Assembly (NCBI GenBank): GCA_015060705.1
Contig: SUXY01000026.1
Span: forward strand, 2,440 to 41,346
Source: Bacteroides sp.
GTDB lineage: Bacteria; Bacteroidota; Bacteroidia; Bacteroidales; Bacteroidaceae
DNA: 38,907 nt
Direction: 5' to 3'
Shown piece by piece: positions 22,380-30,368 of this stretch. The translations under genes were made by a program, and so were the position numbers. Below the pieces are notes generated by a model. The model did not search any database. It was not told where the DNA came from and was given only the letters and a program-made list of their open reading frames with translations. Position 1 is the stretch's first letter, and every line of letters begins with the position of its first letter.

Positions 22380-23447
22380 ATGTGGAAAAAAGTATATATA
22401 AAGGTATGGATTGTGGCATTTATACTTGTAGCTTGCGAGCACAATGGAAATCCAAATTATGGTGAGGTTAAGGAATATTCATTAAAACATTCCTTTTGTG
22501 GTGAACTGATGATGACATCAGGAAGGATGCAGTTGGTTGATTCCTTTTTGGTTATTGTGTCTCATGAACAAGATAAAATCTGTTCAATATATGAGATAGG
22601 GGATGGGGATAAAGTAAAAGTAATTGCAGATTATGGTGCTATTGGTGTGGGGCCAAAAGAATTTGTACGCCCATTACTAACTGGAGCATATAGAAATGAA
22701 TTTACATTGAATGAAATCAATACACGTGAATTGGCATTACTTTCCATAGAAAAATCACAAAAGGGAATATTTGTGAAAGAAAAGTCAAGGTTGAAAGCTC
22801 CCTATAAACCTGCCAAAGGCGAGTTGGTGTTGTCTGATATTTGTTTCACGAGATTGGATGATGAACATTTTGTTTCAATTACTTCATCAGGTAATGGTTG
22901 TTTCTTTACTCTTTCTGATCGATTTCTTCAACCAATTTTACGTTTTGGTGATTCTCCAATAATGGAAGATCTTTCTCCAATCGCTTCTCGAAATCGTCTT
23001 GGAGGAAGTCTTGCAACATTTGAAGGTACGATGGTTTATGCAGCAAGTAAATTGCCTTATATGGCATCTTATAGTTGGGAGAAAGGTACAATGAAGAAAA
23101 ATTGGAGTTTTTTCTATGACGAAACAAATTATGCTGTATCCAATGGTGATTTGTTGTTTGATAGAGAAAAAGCAATAGGGCCATTGCTGGATTTGAAAGT
23201 GGATTCAGAATACATTTATGTATGTTATTTAGATCAATTGTTGGGCGAGTATGATTTCTATGATACAAAGAAATCTTGTTCGGATAAAATTTTAATATTT
23301 GATCATCAGGGTAAAAAGCATGCCGTAATTCATTTAGACTGTAGGATAAATGAAATGGTGGTCGATAGGGAAAGAGGTTTTTTATTAGCTATAACTCAAG
23401 AACCTGATATGTCATTGGTTAAATTTCAATTACCAGAGGGATTGTAA
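22380..23447 (+). CDS. 6-bladed beta-propeller lipoprotein (TolB-like), second copy
   Basis: 355 aa with a lipoprotein signal (FILVAC, Cys19) and the beta-propeller pattern of the first copy: MQLVDSFLVIVSHEQDKICSIYEI, the G-x-G-P-x-E loop as GAIGVGPKEFVRP, FVSITSSGNGCFF, YIYVCYLD and the ending FLLAITQEPDMSLVKFQLPEGL. Likely anchored in the envelope. It follows the 22230-22358 repeat element and is 2 bp upstream of the third signal peptidase gene. Base composition is more A/T-rich than neighbouring housekeeping genes. Function unknown; pairing with an NVEALA gene in both halves of the cluster suggests a receptor or scaffold for the peptide. Confidence 0.78.
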   Translation: MWKKVYIKVWIVAFILVACEHNGNPNYGEVKEYSLKHSFCGELMMTSGRMQLVDSFLVIVSHEQDKICSIYEIGDGDKVKVIADYGAIGVGPKEFVRPLLTGAYRNEFTLNEINTRELALLSIEKSQKGIFVKEKSRLKAPYKPAKGELVLSDICFTRLDDEHFVSITSSGNGCFFTLSDRFLQPILRFGDSPIMEDLSPIASRNRLGGSLATFEGTMVYAASKLPYMASYSWEKGTMKKNWSFFYDETNYAVSNGDLLFDREKAIGPLLDLKVDSEYIYVCYLDQLLGEYDFYDTKKSCSDKILIFDHQGKKHAVIHLDCRINEMVVDRERGFLLAITQEPDMSLVKFQLPEGL

Positions 23448-23449
23448 TT

Positions 23450-24316
23450 ATGTCAATAATGATGCGGAAAGATAAATGGAACAAAATATTGGAAAGAATT
23501 TGGAAAGTCTGTTTCTGGATTTCGGCTTTCTTCATTCTTTGGGTTACACTCCAAGTCACGACATGGACTTCCTTTCGCGTACCTTCCCATTCCATGTATC
23601 CTGCTTTGATGCCAGGCGATTATATTTTGGTAAACAAATGGATGATGGGAGCCCGTATTTTCGATGTTTGGGATGCGATAGATGGTAAGGAGGTGGAAAT
23701 AAGCCGGTTGCCGGGTATCAGGAAAGCGGAGCGGAACGATGTATTGGTGTTTCATTATCCTTATCCGGATAGGCACGACAGCCTTTCGATGGATATGCTG
23801 CTTTATTACGTGAAACGTTGTATCGCCTTGCCTGGGGATACGGTGGAAATTAGAAAAGGAAGTTACTGGATAAACGGAACGAGAAAAGATAGGCGATGGA
23901 CACAAAGGGGCTTAGGAATGGAACCTTCATCCGGGGATGAACGGCAGTGGAGTGCGGCATTAGGGTGGACGGTACAACAGTTGGGACCTTTATTGGTTCC
24001 AGGTCGAGGATGTCAGATAACAATGGATACGTTGGAAGTGAAGAAATATGGTCGGCTGATTGCATGGGAACAGAAGAAACCATTAACGGTCCGAAATGGA
24101 CATGTTTATTTGGGCGATAGCTTGATACAAAGCTATCGTTTCAGAGAAAACTATTATTTCATGGGTGGTGACAATTTGGATAATTCGAAAGATTCCCGTT
24201 ATTGGGGATTGGTTCCTGAAGTTTATATAGTTGGAGTAACAACGAAGATTTGGAAATCGGTTGACAAAACTACTGGGAAAATGCGTTGGAATAGGATAAT
24301 GAAAAATATAGAATGA
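23450..24316 (+). CDS. Signal peptidase I of the NVEALA cluster
   Basis: 288-aa S26 signal peptidase. One membrane helix (about 17-37), box B RVPSHSMYPALMPGD with catalytic Ser48, box D YYVKRCIALPGD with Lys122, box E MGGDNLDNSKDSRYWG. All catalytic parts are intact, unlike the dead paralogue at 15456. It is shorter than the housekeeping LepB at 14021 and lacks the big insert. The gene follows the propeller by 2 bp and overlaps the next small gene by ATGA, so it belongs to this operon. It probably cleaves the NVEALA precursors after EALA, where the A-x-A rule is met; this is inferred. The first of three possible ATGs (codons 1, 4, 5) is used. Confidence 0.88.
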   Translation: MSIMMRKDKWNKILERIWKVCFWISAFFILWVTLQVTTWTSFRVPSHSMYPALMPGDYILVNKWMMGARIFDVWDAIDGKEVEISRLPGIRKAERNDVLVFHYPYPDRHDSLSMDMLLYYVKRCIALPGDTVEIRKGSYWINGTRKDRRWTQRGLGMEPSSGDERQWSAALGWTVQQLGPLLVPGRGCQITMDTLEVKKYGRLIAWEQKKPLTVRNGHVYLGDSLIQSYRFRENYYFMGGDNLDNSKDSRYWGLVPEVYIVGVTTKIWKSVDKTTGKMRWNRIMKNIE

Positions 24317-24495
24317 TGGATGATTTGTTGAAAGAAAAGGATAGGATAAGGGAAGAATTTACTGAATTGTTGGATACGTATTACAATGGTTCCTTTTCAA
24401 AAATGATGTGTGACTATATTCGTTCTACAGGAATGACGCTGCAGGAGGTAGAAGAACTGCTGAAGGCAATGAAAAAAGAAGTGGATGCAAGTTGA
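24313..24495 (+). CDS. Small protein resembling the C-terminal tail of BlaI/MecI repressors
   Basis: 60 aa, starting ATGATG inside the stop of the signal peptidase gene. The stretch FTELLDTYYNGSFSKMMCDY, followed by TGMTLQEVEELLKAMKK, closely recalls the C-terminal dimerisation and linker region of BlaI/MecI/CopY repressors (family form YFNGS...LSxEELEEI). The winged-helix DNA-binding half is absent, and no truncated copy precedes it. It is either a free-standing dimerisation peptide that could titrate a BlaI-type repressor, or an unrelated helical protein. No blaR1 or blaI gene is in the window. Confidence 0.55.
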   Translation: MMDDLLKEKDRIREEFTELLDTYYNGSFSKMMCDYIRSTGMTLQEVEELLKAMKKEVDAS

Positions 24496-24516
24496 AACCG
24501 CATCCACTTCTTTTTT
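24476..24516. terminator. Bidirectional terminator, NVEALA operon and GH95 gene
   Basis: AAGAAGTGGATGC (24476-24488) and GCATCCACTTCTT (24500-24512) form a perfect 13-bp stem with T-runs on both strands. It includes the stop codon of the 60-aa gene and lies 5 bp past the end of the GH95 gene on the minus strand. Confidence 0.85.
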
Positions 24517-24517
24517 A

Positions 24518-26971
24518 TTATTTCTTCAATAACTTACCGTCAACGGAAGTAATGGTATATGTTTGTCCCTTCTTAGTCTTGAAACTCAAAGTCTGGTCGC
24601 CATAGCGTACTTGGCATGGTTGACCAGCATTGGAAGTGATTATCGCTTCTTGCAACTGACCGTTTGCCCAACGCAAATCCACTTCGAAGTTACCACGAGC
24701 CAACAAACCTTCTACCGAACCTTCTTCCCAAGCATCTGGAAGAGCAGGAAGCAACTGGATAAAGCCCATGTGGCTCTGGAGCAACAACTCGGTTACACCG
24801 GCTGTACCACCAAAGTTGCCGTCAATCTGGAAAGGTGGGTGAGTGTCCCAAAGATTGTCCAAAGTACCGTTCTTCAACAGATTGCCGAAGAGTTTATAAG
24901 CATGGTTACCGTCCTGCAAACGTGCCCATTGGTTAAGTTTCCAACCCATACTCCAACCGGTAGCACCGTCGCCACGATGTTCGAGTACGATGCGGGCAGC
25001 CTTGGCCAATTCCGGAGTAGTGATAGGAGAGAGGGTATGTCCCGGATGCAAGCCGAACAAGTGGTTCACGTGACGGTGTTCATCCTTCGGGTCATCTATG
25101 TCACGTGACCATTCCATTAACTGACCATAACGGCCTGTCTGGTAAGGAACAAGGTTGTCCAATACTTCCTGCCATTGCTTGCGAGCCTTGGCATCTACAC
25201 CGAGAGCCTTGGATGCATCGATGGCATTCAAGAGGATTTCACGGATAACGGCATGAACGAAGGTAGCACCTTCGTCTACCGGACCATGTTCCGGTGAAGT
25301 GGAAGGAGCAGCTGTATAACTTCCGTCCGGACGCTTCCAAAGATAGTCTACTGCAAAGATAGCACTGTTCTTGATGAGGTCGTAACCTACTTCCTTCAAG
25401 AATTGCTTGTCGCGGGTATAGTCGTAGTATTCCCATACATGGGTAGCGAGCCATGGACCTGCCATCGGGTTGAAGTTCCAGGACATATCCTGACTGCTCA
25501 ATGGGCTAGCAAAACCAAAGATATTACCCGAAATGGAAGCTGTCCAACCGCGGGCGCCAAAGTAAGACTGAGCAACCTTTTCACCCGGTTTCACAAGGGT
25601 ACGGATGAAATCGATGAGCGGCCAATTACATTCTGCCAAGTTGGTAGGACAAGCCGGCCAATAGTTCATCTGTACATTAATATTATTATGGTAGTCGACA
25701 CGCCATGGGCCATCTACACCATTTGCCCACATACCTTGTAAGTTGGCAGGCATATTGCCTGGACGGGAGCTGGCAATGAGCAAATAACGACCGTATTGAT
25801 AGTAGATTTCTTCCAACTTATAGTCTGGTTTACCCTTGCGATAGCTAGCCAAACGTTTGTAAGTTGGCAAGTCGTAGATACTTGGGTATTCCAATGTCAT
25901 CGGTGCATTCGGGTTAAGGCTAATCTTCACTCGATTGAAGAGGCTTAGGTAGTCTTCTTGATGGCGTGCCTTCAGTTCGTCATAGCTACGGGCTGTAGCG
26001 GCCTTCATCATTGCATCAGTAGTAGCTACCGGATTCACACCCACGTATGCTTTCGGATCCTTGAAGTCGGGGTCGAAGTTAATCTTGTAATCGGTGTCGG
26101 CTGTCAGGATGAAGATAACTTCATCGGCACCCTGAGCTATCAACTTCCCGTCGATGGCCTTCAAACTACCACCCTTGTGCTGAGCTTGGATGCGGAGAGC
26201 GAACTCCATGCTGTTGTTCTTCAGCTTGCCGGTGTAGAGCAAGCCCTTGTCGCCATCGGTCACAATAGTACCTTCGGCTTCCGGATTTCCCTTGTAGCTG
26301 AATGTCAGGTTTTGCTTGCCCGGTTGGTCAGCAGTGAACTTCCATACCATCGCACTGTCCGGATAAGAAGCGAAGTAAGTACGTTCGTATTTCACACCAT
26401 CTTTCTGGAAGCTTACCACGGCCAAAGCCTCGTCGATGGAAAGGATGCGCTTGTAGTCGCTCATGCCCACTTCGCTCAAGCCTGTTTCGATGTAGGCTTC
26501 ACCGAGGGTGGTATAAGAACCGAAGCGGAAAGGTTGTTCGCTATAGTCTTCGTATCCAGCAAGACCATTAAAGTTTTCACGGGTCAGTTTGGCAGCTTTC
26601 TTTAAGTCGTTGTCCACGAATGCCTGACGGATTTCGGGTAGGAGATGAGCCGATTCCTTGTTTACGTTCCAATAATAGTCAGCACCCTTGGCGGTGTTCG
26701 GGCCACCACGCCACAATGTTTTTTCGTTCAACGTAATACGTTCGGCAGCTACCGAGCCAAAGATATTGCCTCCGAAACTACCATTGCCAATAGGCAACGA
26801 ACGTTCTTCCCAATCTCGGTCGGCACTATAATTGTAGAACGAAGCCATGCCAGAGAGTGAACAAGGCTTGTCAAACCAAATGCTCAGACCTTTTGTCAAA
26901 TCAGTGGTTTGTGCCTGCAATGTGGAGGCAGCAAACAATGCGCTAATCAGATAAAGAGTTTGTTTTTTCAT
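24518..26971 (-). CDS. GH95 alpha-1,2-L-fucosidase
   Basis: Inverting alpha-L-fucosidase cleaving Fuc-alpha-1,2-Gal caps of mucin and milk glycans. 817 aa: signal peptide about 1-20 (LQAQ); N-terminal beta domain beginning WEERSLPIGNGSFGGNIFGS; (alpha/alpha)6 barrel with H428-N-N430-I-N432-V-Q-M-N-Y-W, matching the N421/N423 pair of Bifidobacterium AfcA; STSPE with the likely general acid Glu561; and QIDGNFG with Asp718, matching D766. A C-terminal beta domain follows. No lipobox, so it is periplasmic or secreted. It lies 11 bp behind an M16 peptidase gene and is probably read from that promoter. No SusC/SusD neighbours it. Confidence 0.95.
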   Translation of the reverse strand: MKKQTLYLISALFAASTLQAQTTDLTKGLSIWFDKPCSLSGMASFYNYSADRDWEERSLPIGNGSFGGNIFGSVAAERITLNEKTLWRGGPNTAKGADYYWNVNKESAHLLPEIRQAFVDNDLKKAAKLTRENFNGLAGYEDYSEQPFRFGSYTTLGEAYIETGLSEVGMSDYKRILSIDEALAVVSFQKDGVKYERTYFASYPDSAMVWKFTADQPGKQNLTFSYKGNPEAEGTIVTDGDKGLLYTGKLKNNSMEFALRIQAQHKGGSLKAIDGKLIAQGADEVIFILTADTDYKINFDPDFKDPKAYVGVNPVATTDAMMKAATARSYDELKARHQEDYLSLFNRVKISLNPNAPMTLEYPSIYDLPTYKRLASYRKGKPDYKLEEIYYQYGRYLLIASSRPGNMPANLQGMWANGVDGPWRVDYHNNINVQMNYWPACPTNLAECNWPLIDFIRTLVKPGEKVAQSYFGARGWTASISGNIFGFASPLSSQDMSWNFNPMAGPWLATHVWEYYDYTRDKQFLKEVGYDLIKNSAIFAVDYLWKRPDGSYTAAPSTSPEHGPVDEGATFVHAVIREILLNAIDASKALGVDAKARKQWQEVLDNLVPYQTGRYGQLMEWSRDIDDPKDEHRHVNHLFGLHPGHTLSPITTPELAKAARIVLEHRGDGATGWSMGWKLNQWARLQDGNHAYKLFGNLLKNGTLDNLWDTHPPFQIDGNFGGTAGVTELLLQSHMGFIQLLPALPDAWEEGSVEGLLARGNFEVDLRWANGQLQEAIITSNAGQPCQVRYGDQTLSFKTKKGQTYTITSVDGKLLKK

Positions 26972-26982
26972 ATAGTATGGTT

Positions 26983-28203
26983 TTATAAATAAAATAATGT
27001 CGATAATTGATTTTCTGCAAACATTTCATTGGATACCTCCCACAATTCTTTGGAAGTCAGTGCTTCGATACGCTGAAAGACTTCTTGTGGATCATCCATT
27101 TTGTTGTAATGCAAAAACGTTTTAGCCATTCCGAGGGCTGTACTTTCTGCATTATCTCGTGCCACTCCAATTTGTCCAATGATCTGTTTCTTGGCAGCAG
27201 CTAGTTGGGCTATACTCAAAGGTTTGTCACAAAGCTTTTTCAATTCCTTCTTAACCAAACGCATACAACGGTCTACATCATCATGTTCAGTTCCGAAATA
27301 GATGCAAAATACACCGGTATCTGTATAGGAAGTAAGGTTGGCTTCCACGTTATATACTAATCCGCTCCGTTCCCGGAGAGATACATTCAGTCGGGAGTTC
27401 ATGCCCGGACCTCCCAAAATATTGTTCAATAAGTAGAGAGCGGTTCTCTTTTCATTGTGTGCGTCATATCCCCTGCTTCCTATCATGACATGGGTTTGGT
27501 GCGTATCCCGATGCAAGGTAAGGTTTTGGGGTATATAAATGTCTGGATGTTTTCGGGTGTATGTACCGATATTTGAAGTTAAATCGGCTGTAGACTTTTC
27601 TACCAATCGTACGACTCGTTTGAAATCTACATTCCCTTGCACAAAGAAAATCATGTTCTCCGGGCGATAATATCGGGAAGTGAAACGAAGGGCATCTTCG
27701 CTTTTGAACTGATGCAACAAGTCGGGTTTTCCCAGAATATTTCTTCCTAATGGATGATTGGGAAAAAGTAATTCTTCGAAATCATCGAATATCAGTTCGG
27801 AAGGACTGTCTTCGTAGCTTTGTATTTCATCAATGATGACTTCCACCTCTTTGTCGATTTCATGTTGAGGGAAAGTGCTATGGAAGACAATATCCGATAG
27901 TAATTCCACCGCACGGGGAAAATGTTCGGCTAGGAAAGCGCTGTATACAATTGTTTCTTCCTTGTTGGTGTAAGCATTCAAATCCCCCCCCACATGTTCC
28001 ATTCGGTTAAGGATGTGCCAGGCATGTCTCTTCTTGGTCCCTTTGAATAAAAGGTGTTCCACAAAATGTGCCATGCCTTGTTCGTTGTCGGCTTCATCTC
28101 TGGTACCGGCATCGACAGCAAAGCCACAATAGGCCACCGCTGACTGGTTGGGAGCATGGATAATGCGTAATCCGTTGGGTAATGTATGTATGTTATAAGT
28201 CAT
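26983..28203 (-). CDS. M16-family zinc peptidase (PqqL/MPP-like)
   Basis: 406-aa single-half M16 protease with the inverted zinc motif H46-F-V-E49-H50 and the third ligand Glu126 (VIIDEI), the usual spacing. The second domain carries GGPGMNSRLNVSLRERSGLVYNV (about 264-286), the R/Y pair typical of active M16 enzymes. No signal peptide, so cytoplasmic, where such proteins degrade peptides. It starts divergently from the LOG-SIS-PfkB operon. Its -7 box TATTTTTG lies at 28238-28231 on the minus strand. It is followed at 11 bp by the GH95 gene, an unexpected pairing. Confidence 0.92.
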   Translation of the reverse strand: MTYNIHTLPNGLRIIHAPNQSAVAYCGFAVDAGTRDEADNEQGMAHFVEHLLFKGTKKRHAWHILNRMEHVGGDLNAYTNKEETIVYSAFLAEHFPRAVELLSDIVFHSTFPQHEIDKEVEVIIDEIQSYEDSPSELIFDDFEELLFPNHPLGRNILGKPDLLHQFKSEDALRFTSRYYRPENMIFFVQGNVDFKRVVRLVEKSTADLTSNIGTYTRKHPDIYIPQNLTLHRDTHQTHVMIGSRGYDAHNEKRTALYLLNNILGGPGMNSRLNVSLRERSGLVYNVEANLTSYTDTGVFCIYFGTEHDDVDRCMRLVKKELKKLCDKPLSIAQLAAAKKQIIGQIGVARDNAESTALGMAKTFLHYNKMDDPQEVFQRIEALTSKELWEVSNEMFAENQLSTLFYL

Positions 28204-28230
28204 TTTATTCCTACTTCATCTTCTAAAAGA

Positions 28231-28238
28231 CAAAAATA
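28231..28238 (-). promoter_or_regulatory. -7 box of the M16-GH95 pair
   Basis: TATTTTTG on the minus strand, 28 bases before the M16 start codon. The -33 element is unclear. Confidence 0.45.
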
Positions 28239-28301
28239 CAATAAAAGTCATTGTTATTCCTCAAAAAATACAGATATTTGTATGTTATATATAAAATTAA
28301 G

Positions 28302-28835
28302 ATGGAAAGGATTGGCATTTTCTGTTCGGCTGCGGATGATATTGAAACCGTATATTTTGAAAAGGCTCGAGAATTGGGTGCTTGGATGGGGCAAAACAAA
28401 AAGACGTTGGTCTATGGTGGTGCCAATATAGGACTGATGGAATGTGTAGCGCAGGCAGCAAAAAACCAGGGAGCTTTTATCATGGGAGTCGTACCGACCA
28501 AGTTGGAAGAGCGTGGAGCTGTGAGCGATTTGTTGGACGTGACTTTTCGGGTGGACAATCTGAGCGAACGGAAAGATACGATGCTCCGTGAGTCGGATAT
28601 TTTGGTAGCTTTGCCCGGTGGTGTCGGAACCTTGGATGAAGTGTTTCATGTGATGGCATCTGCCAGTATCGGTTATCATTCCAAGAAGGTCATTTTCTAT
28701 AATGTAAATGGTTTCTGGAATGAGTTGCTTGCTTTTCTGAATCGGTTGAGGGAGCAACATTTCGCGCGTCGTCCTTGGGAGAATTTCTATCTTGTGGCAA
28801 ATAACTTAGAAGAATTAATAGAACAACTTAAATAA
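28302..28835 (+). CDS. LOG-family protein (TIGR00730), Rossmann fold nucleoside 5'-monophosphate phosphoribohydrolase
   Basis: 177 aa starting at MERIGIFCSA; the longer frame from 28251 would add an implausible KKYRYLYVIYKIK extension. Family motifs: VYGGANIGLM (38-47), SERKDTML (88-95) with the Arg/Lys pair, and PGGVGTLDE (105-113). LOG proteins cleave nucleoside 5'-monophosphates to base plus ribose 5-phosphate, best known for cytokinin activation; in gut bacteria the true substrate is uncertain. First of three closely spaced genes (gaps 7 and 5 bp) with a SIS sugar-phosphate protein and a PfkB kinase, which fits a nucleoside or sugar salvage role. Confidence 0.9.
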   Translation: MERIGIFCSAADDIETVYFEKARELGAWMGQNKKTLVYGGANIGLMECVAQAAKNQGAFIMGVVPTKLEERGAVSDLLDVTFRVDNLSERKDTMLRESDILVALPGGVGTLDEVFHVMASASIGYHSKKVIFYNVNGFWNELLAFLNRLREQHFARRPWENFYLVANNLEELIEQLK

Positions 28836-28842
28836 AATCACT

Positions 28843-29445
28843 ATGAAGGATTCTATCAATGAATTGTTGAAGAAAGAAGCTCAGGCAGTGTTGAATATTC
28901 CAGTGACTGATGCTTTTGAAGAAGCTGTTAATCTGATTGTGGAACAAGTACATCAGAAGAAGGGTAAGCTGGTAACATCGGGTATGGGTAAAGCAGGTCA
29001 GATTGCCATGAACATAGCTACTACTTTCTGTTCAACAGGTATCCCTGCAGTGTTCTTGCATCCTAGTGAAGCACAACATGGAGATTTGGGCGTCGTTCAG
29101 GAAAATGATGTGATGTTGCTTATTTCTAATTCAGGCAAGACCAATGAGATTGTTGCATTGACTCAGTTGGCACATATCTTGAACCCGAATTTGAAGTATA
29201 TTGTTATTACAGGTAATCCAGATAGTCCTTTGGCGAAAGAAGCGGATATCTGTTTGGCTACCGGACATCCAGATGAAGTTTGTTTGTTGGGAATGACACC
29301 AACTACATCGACTACGGTCATGACAGTGATTGGTGATATCTTGGTGGTAGAAACCATGCGTAAGACTCAGTTTACCATCGAGGAATACAGCAAGCGTCAT
29401 CATGGAGGTTACTTGGGACAACGTTCACGCGAATTGAGTAAATAA
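28843..29445 (+). CDS. SIS-domain sugar-phosphate isomerase, KdsD/KpsF/GutQ type without CBS domains
   Basis: 200 aa that align along their whole length with the SIS domain of arabinose-5-phosphate isomerases (KdsD/KpsF): SGMGKAGQIA, FLHPSEAQHGDLG, ISNSGKTNE, the C-LGMTPTTSTT loop and RHHGGYLG near the end. The two CBS domains that follow in 320-residue KdsD are absent; the protein stops right after the SIS fold. Active-site residues appear kept (Lys in SGMGK, Glu in DEVC, His in RHHGG). It sits between the LOG and PfkB genes. Substrate may be another pentulose or hexulose phosphate, since Bacteroidales usually have a separate full-length KdsD. Confidence 0.85.
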   Translation: MKDSINELLKKEAQAVLNIPVTDAFEEAVNLIVEQVHQKKGKLVTSGMGKAGQIAMNIATTFCSTGIPAVFLHPSEAQHGDLGVVQENDVMLLISNSGKTNEIVALTQLAHILNPNLKYIVITGNPDSPLAKEADICLATGHPDEVCLLGMTPTTSTTVMTVIGDILVVETMRKTQFTIEEYSKRHHGGYLGQRSRELSK

Positions 29446-29450
29446 TTGTC

Positions 29451-30368
29451 ATGAGAAGAGTAATTGGTATTGGAGAAACAATCTTGGACATCCTGTTCAA
29501 GAACAATCAACCGACGGTAGCTGTACCAGGCGGATCGGTTTTCAATGGGTTGGTTTCCTTGGGAAGAGCTGGAGTGAATGTTACATTTATTAGTGAAGTC
29601 GGAGGAGACCGTGTAGGTGAGATTATTCTGAATTTCATGAAGGACAATGGCATTTGTACAGACAATGTCATGGTCTATCCGGAACGTAAATCACCCATCT
29701 CTTTGGCGTTTCTGAATGACAAGAATGATGCCGAATACTCTTTCTACAAAGATTATCCAACTCTTCGTTTGGATGTGGATATGCCGGAGGTCACAAGTGA
29801 AGATATTGTGATGTTTGGTTCTTTCTATGCCATTACTCCTCAGTTGCGTGACAAAGTGAAGGAATTGTTGGACAAGGCCCGTAAAGTAGGAGCAATCATT
29901 TATTACGATGTGAACTTCCGAAGCACACATGCTCACGAAGCAATCAAGTTGATGCCGACTATTTTGGAGAACTTTGAATATGCTGATATTGTCCGTGGTT
30001 CCAATGAAGACTTTGGAAATATGTTTGGTATGACGGAGGCCGATAAGGTTTACCAACATAAGGTCTCGTTCTATTGCCCTCGTTTCATTTGTACCAATGG
30101 TGGGGAAGGATTGTGCTTGCGAACCAAAAACTTGAAGAAAGATTATCCGGTTGCTCCCTTACAGACAGTAAGTACAATTGGTGCAGGCGATAATTTCAAT
30201 GCTGGCTTGGTATTCGGCTTGGTCAAGAACCGCATCCGTAAGGCCGACTTGGACGAACTGACCGAAGCCGACTGGGACAAGATTGTCGCCAGTGGCATGT
30301 CGTTCAGTAAAGAAGTCTGTACAAGCTTGGACAATTACATATCCAAGGAATTTGCTGCTTCTCTATAA
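29451..30368 (+). CDS. PfkB-family carbohydrate kinase
   Basis: 305-aa ribokinase-like kinase: N-terminal IGETILDILF, the substrate-binding GGSVFNGLVSLGRAG, and the C-terminal signature TIGAGDNFNAGLVFGL with catalytic Asp247. It phosphorylates a sugar or nucleoside; family members overlap too much to assign fructose, ribose or adenosine by eye. The operon partners (a LOG hydrolase and a SIS isomerase) point to salvage or use of a sugar phosphate. The last 34 bases overlap the end of the convergent M1 peptidase gene; both frames are intact. Confidence 0.9.
   Translation: MRRVIGIGETILDILFKNNQPTVAVPGGSVFNGLVSLGRAGVNVTFISEVGGDRVGEIILNFMKDNGICTDNVMVYPERKSPISLAFLNDKNDAEYSFYKDYPTLRLDVDMPEVTSEDIVMFGSFYAITPQLRDKVKELLDKARKVGAIIYYDVNFRSTHAHEAIKLMPTILENFEYADIVRGSNEDFGNMFGMTEADKVYQHKVSFYCPRFICTNGGEGLCLRTKNLKKDYPVAPLQTVSTIGAGDNFNAGLVFGLVKNRIRKADLDELTEADWDKIVASGMSFSKEVCTSLDNYISKEFAASL

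Noticed and set aside
25958-26605. 215-codon open frame opposite GH95
   Set aside because: Shadow of a well-identified gene; no start context or recognisable domain.
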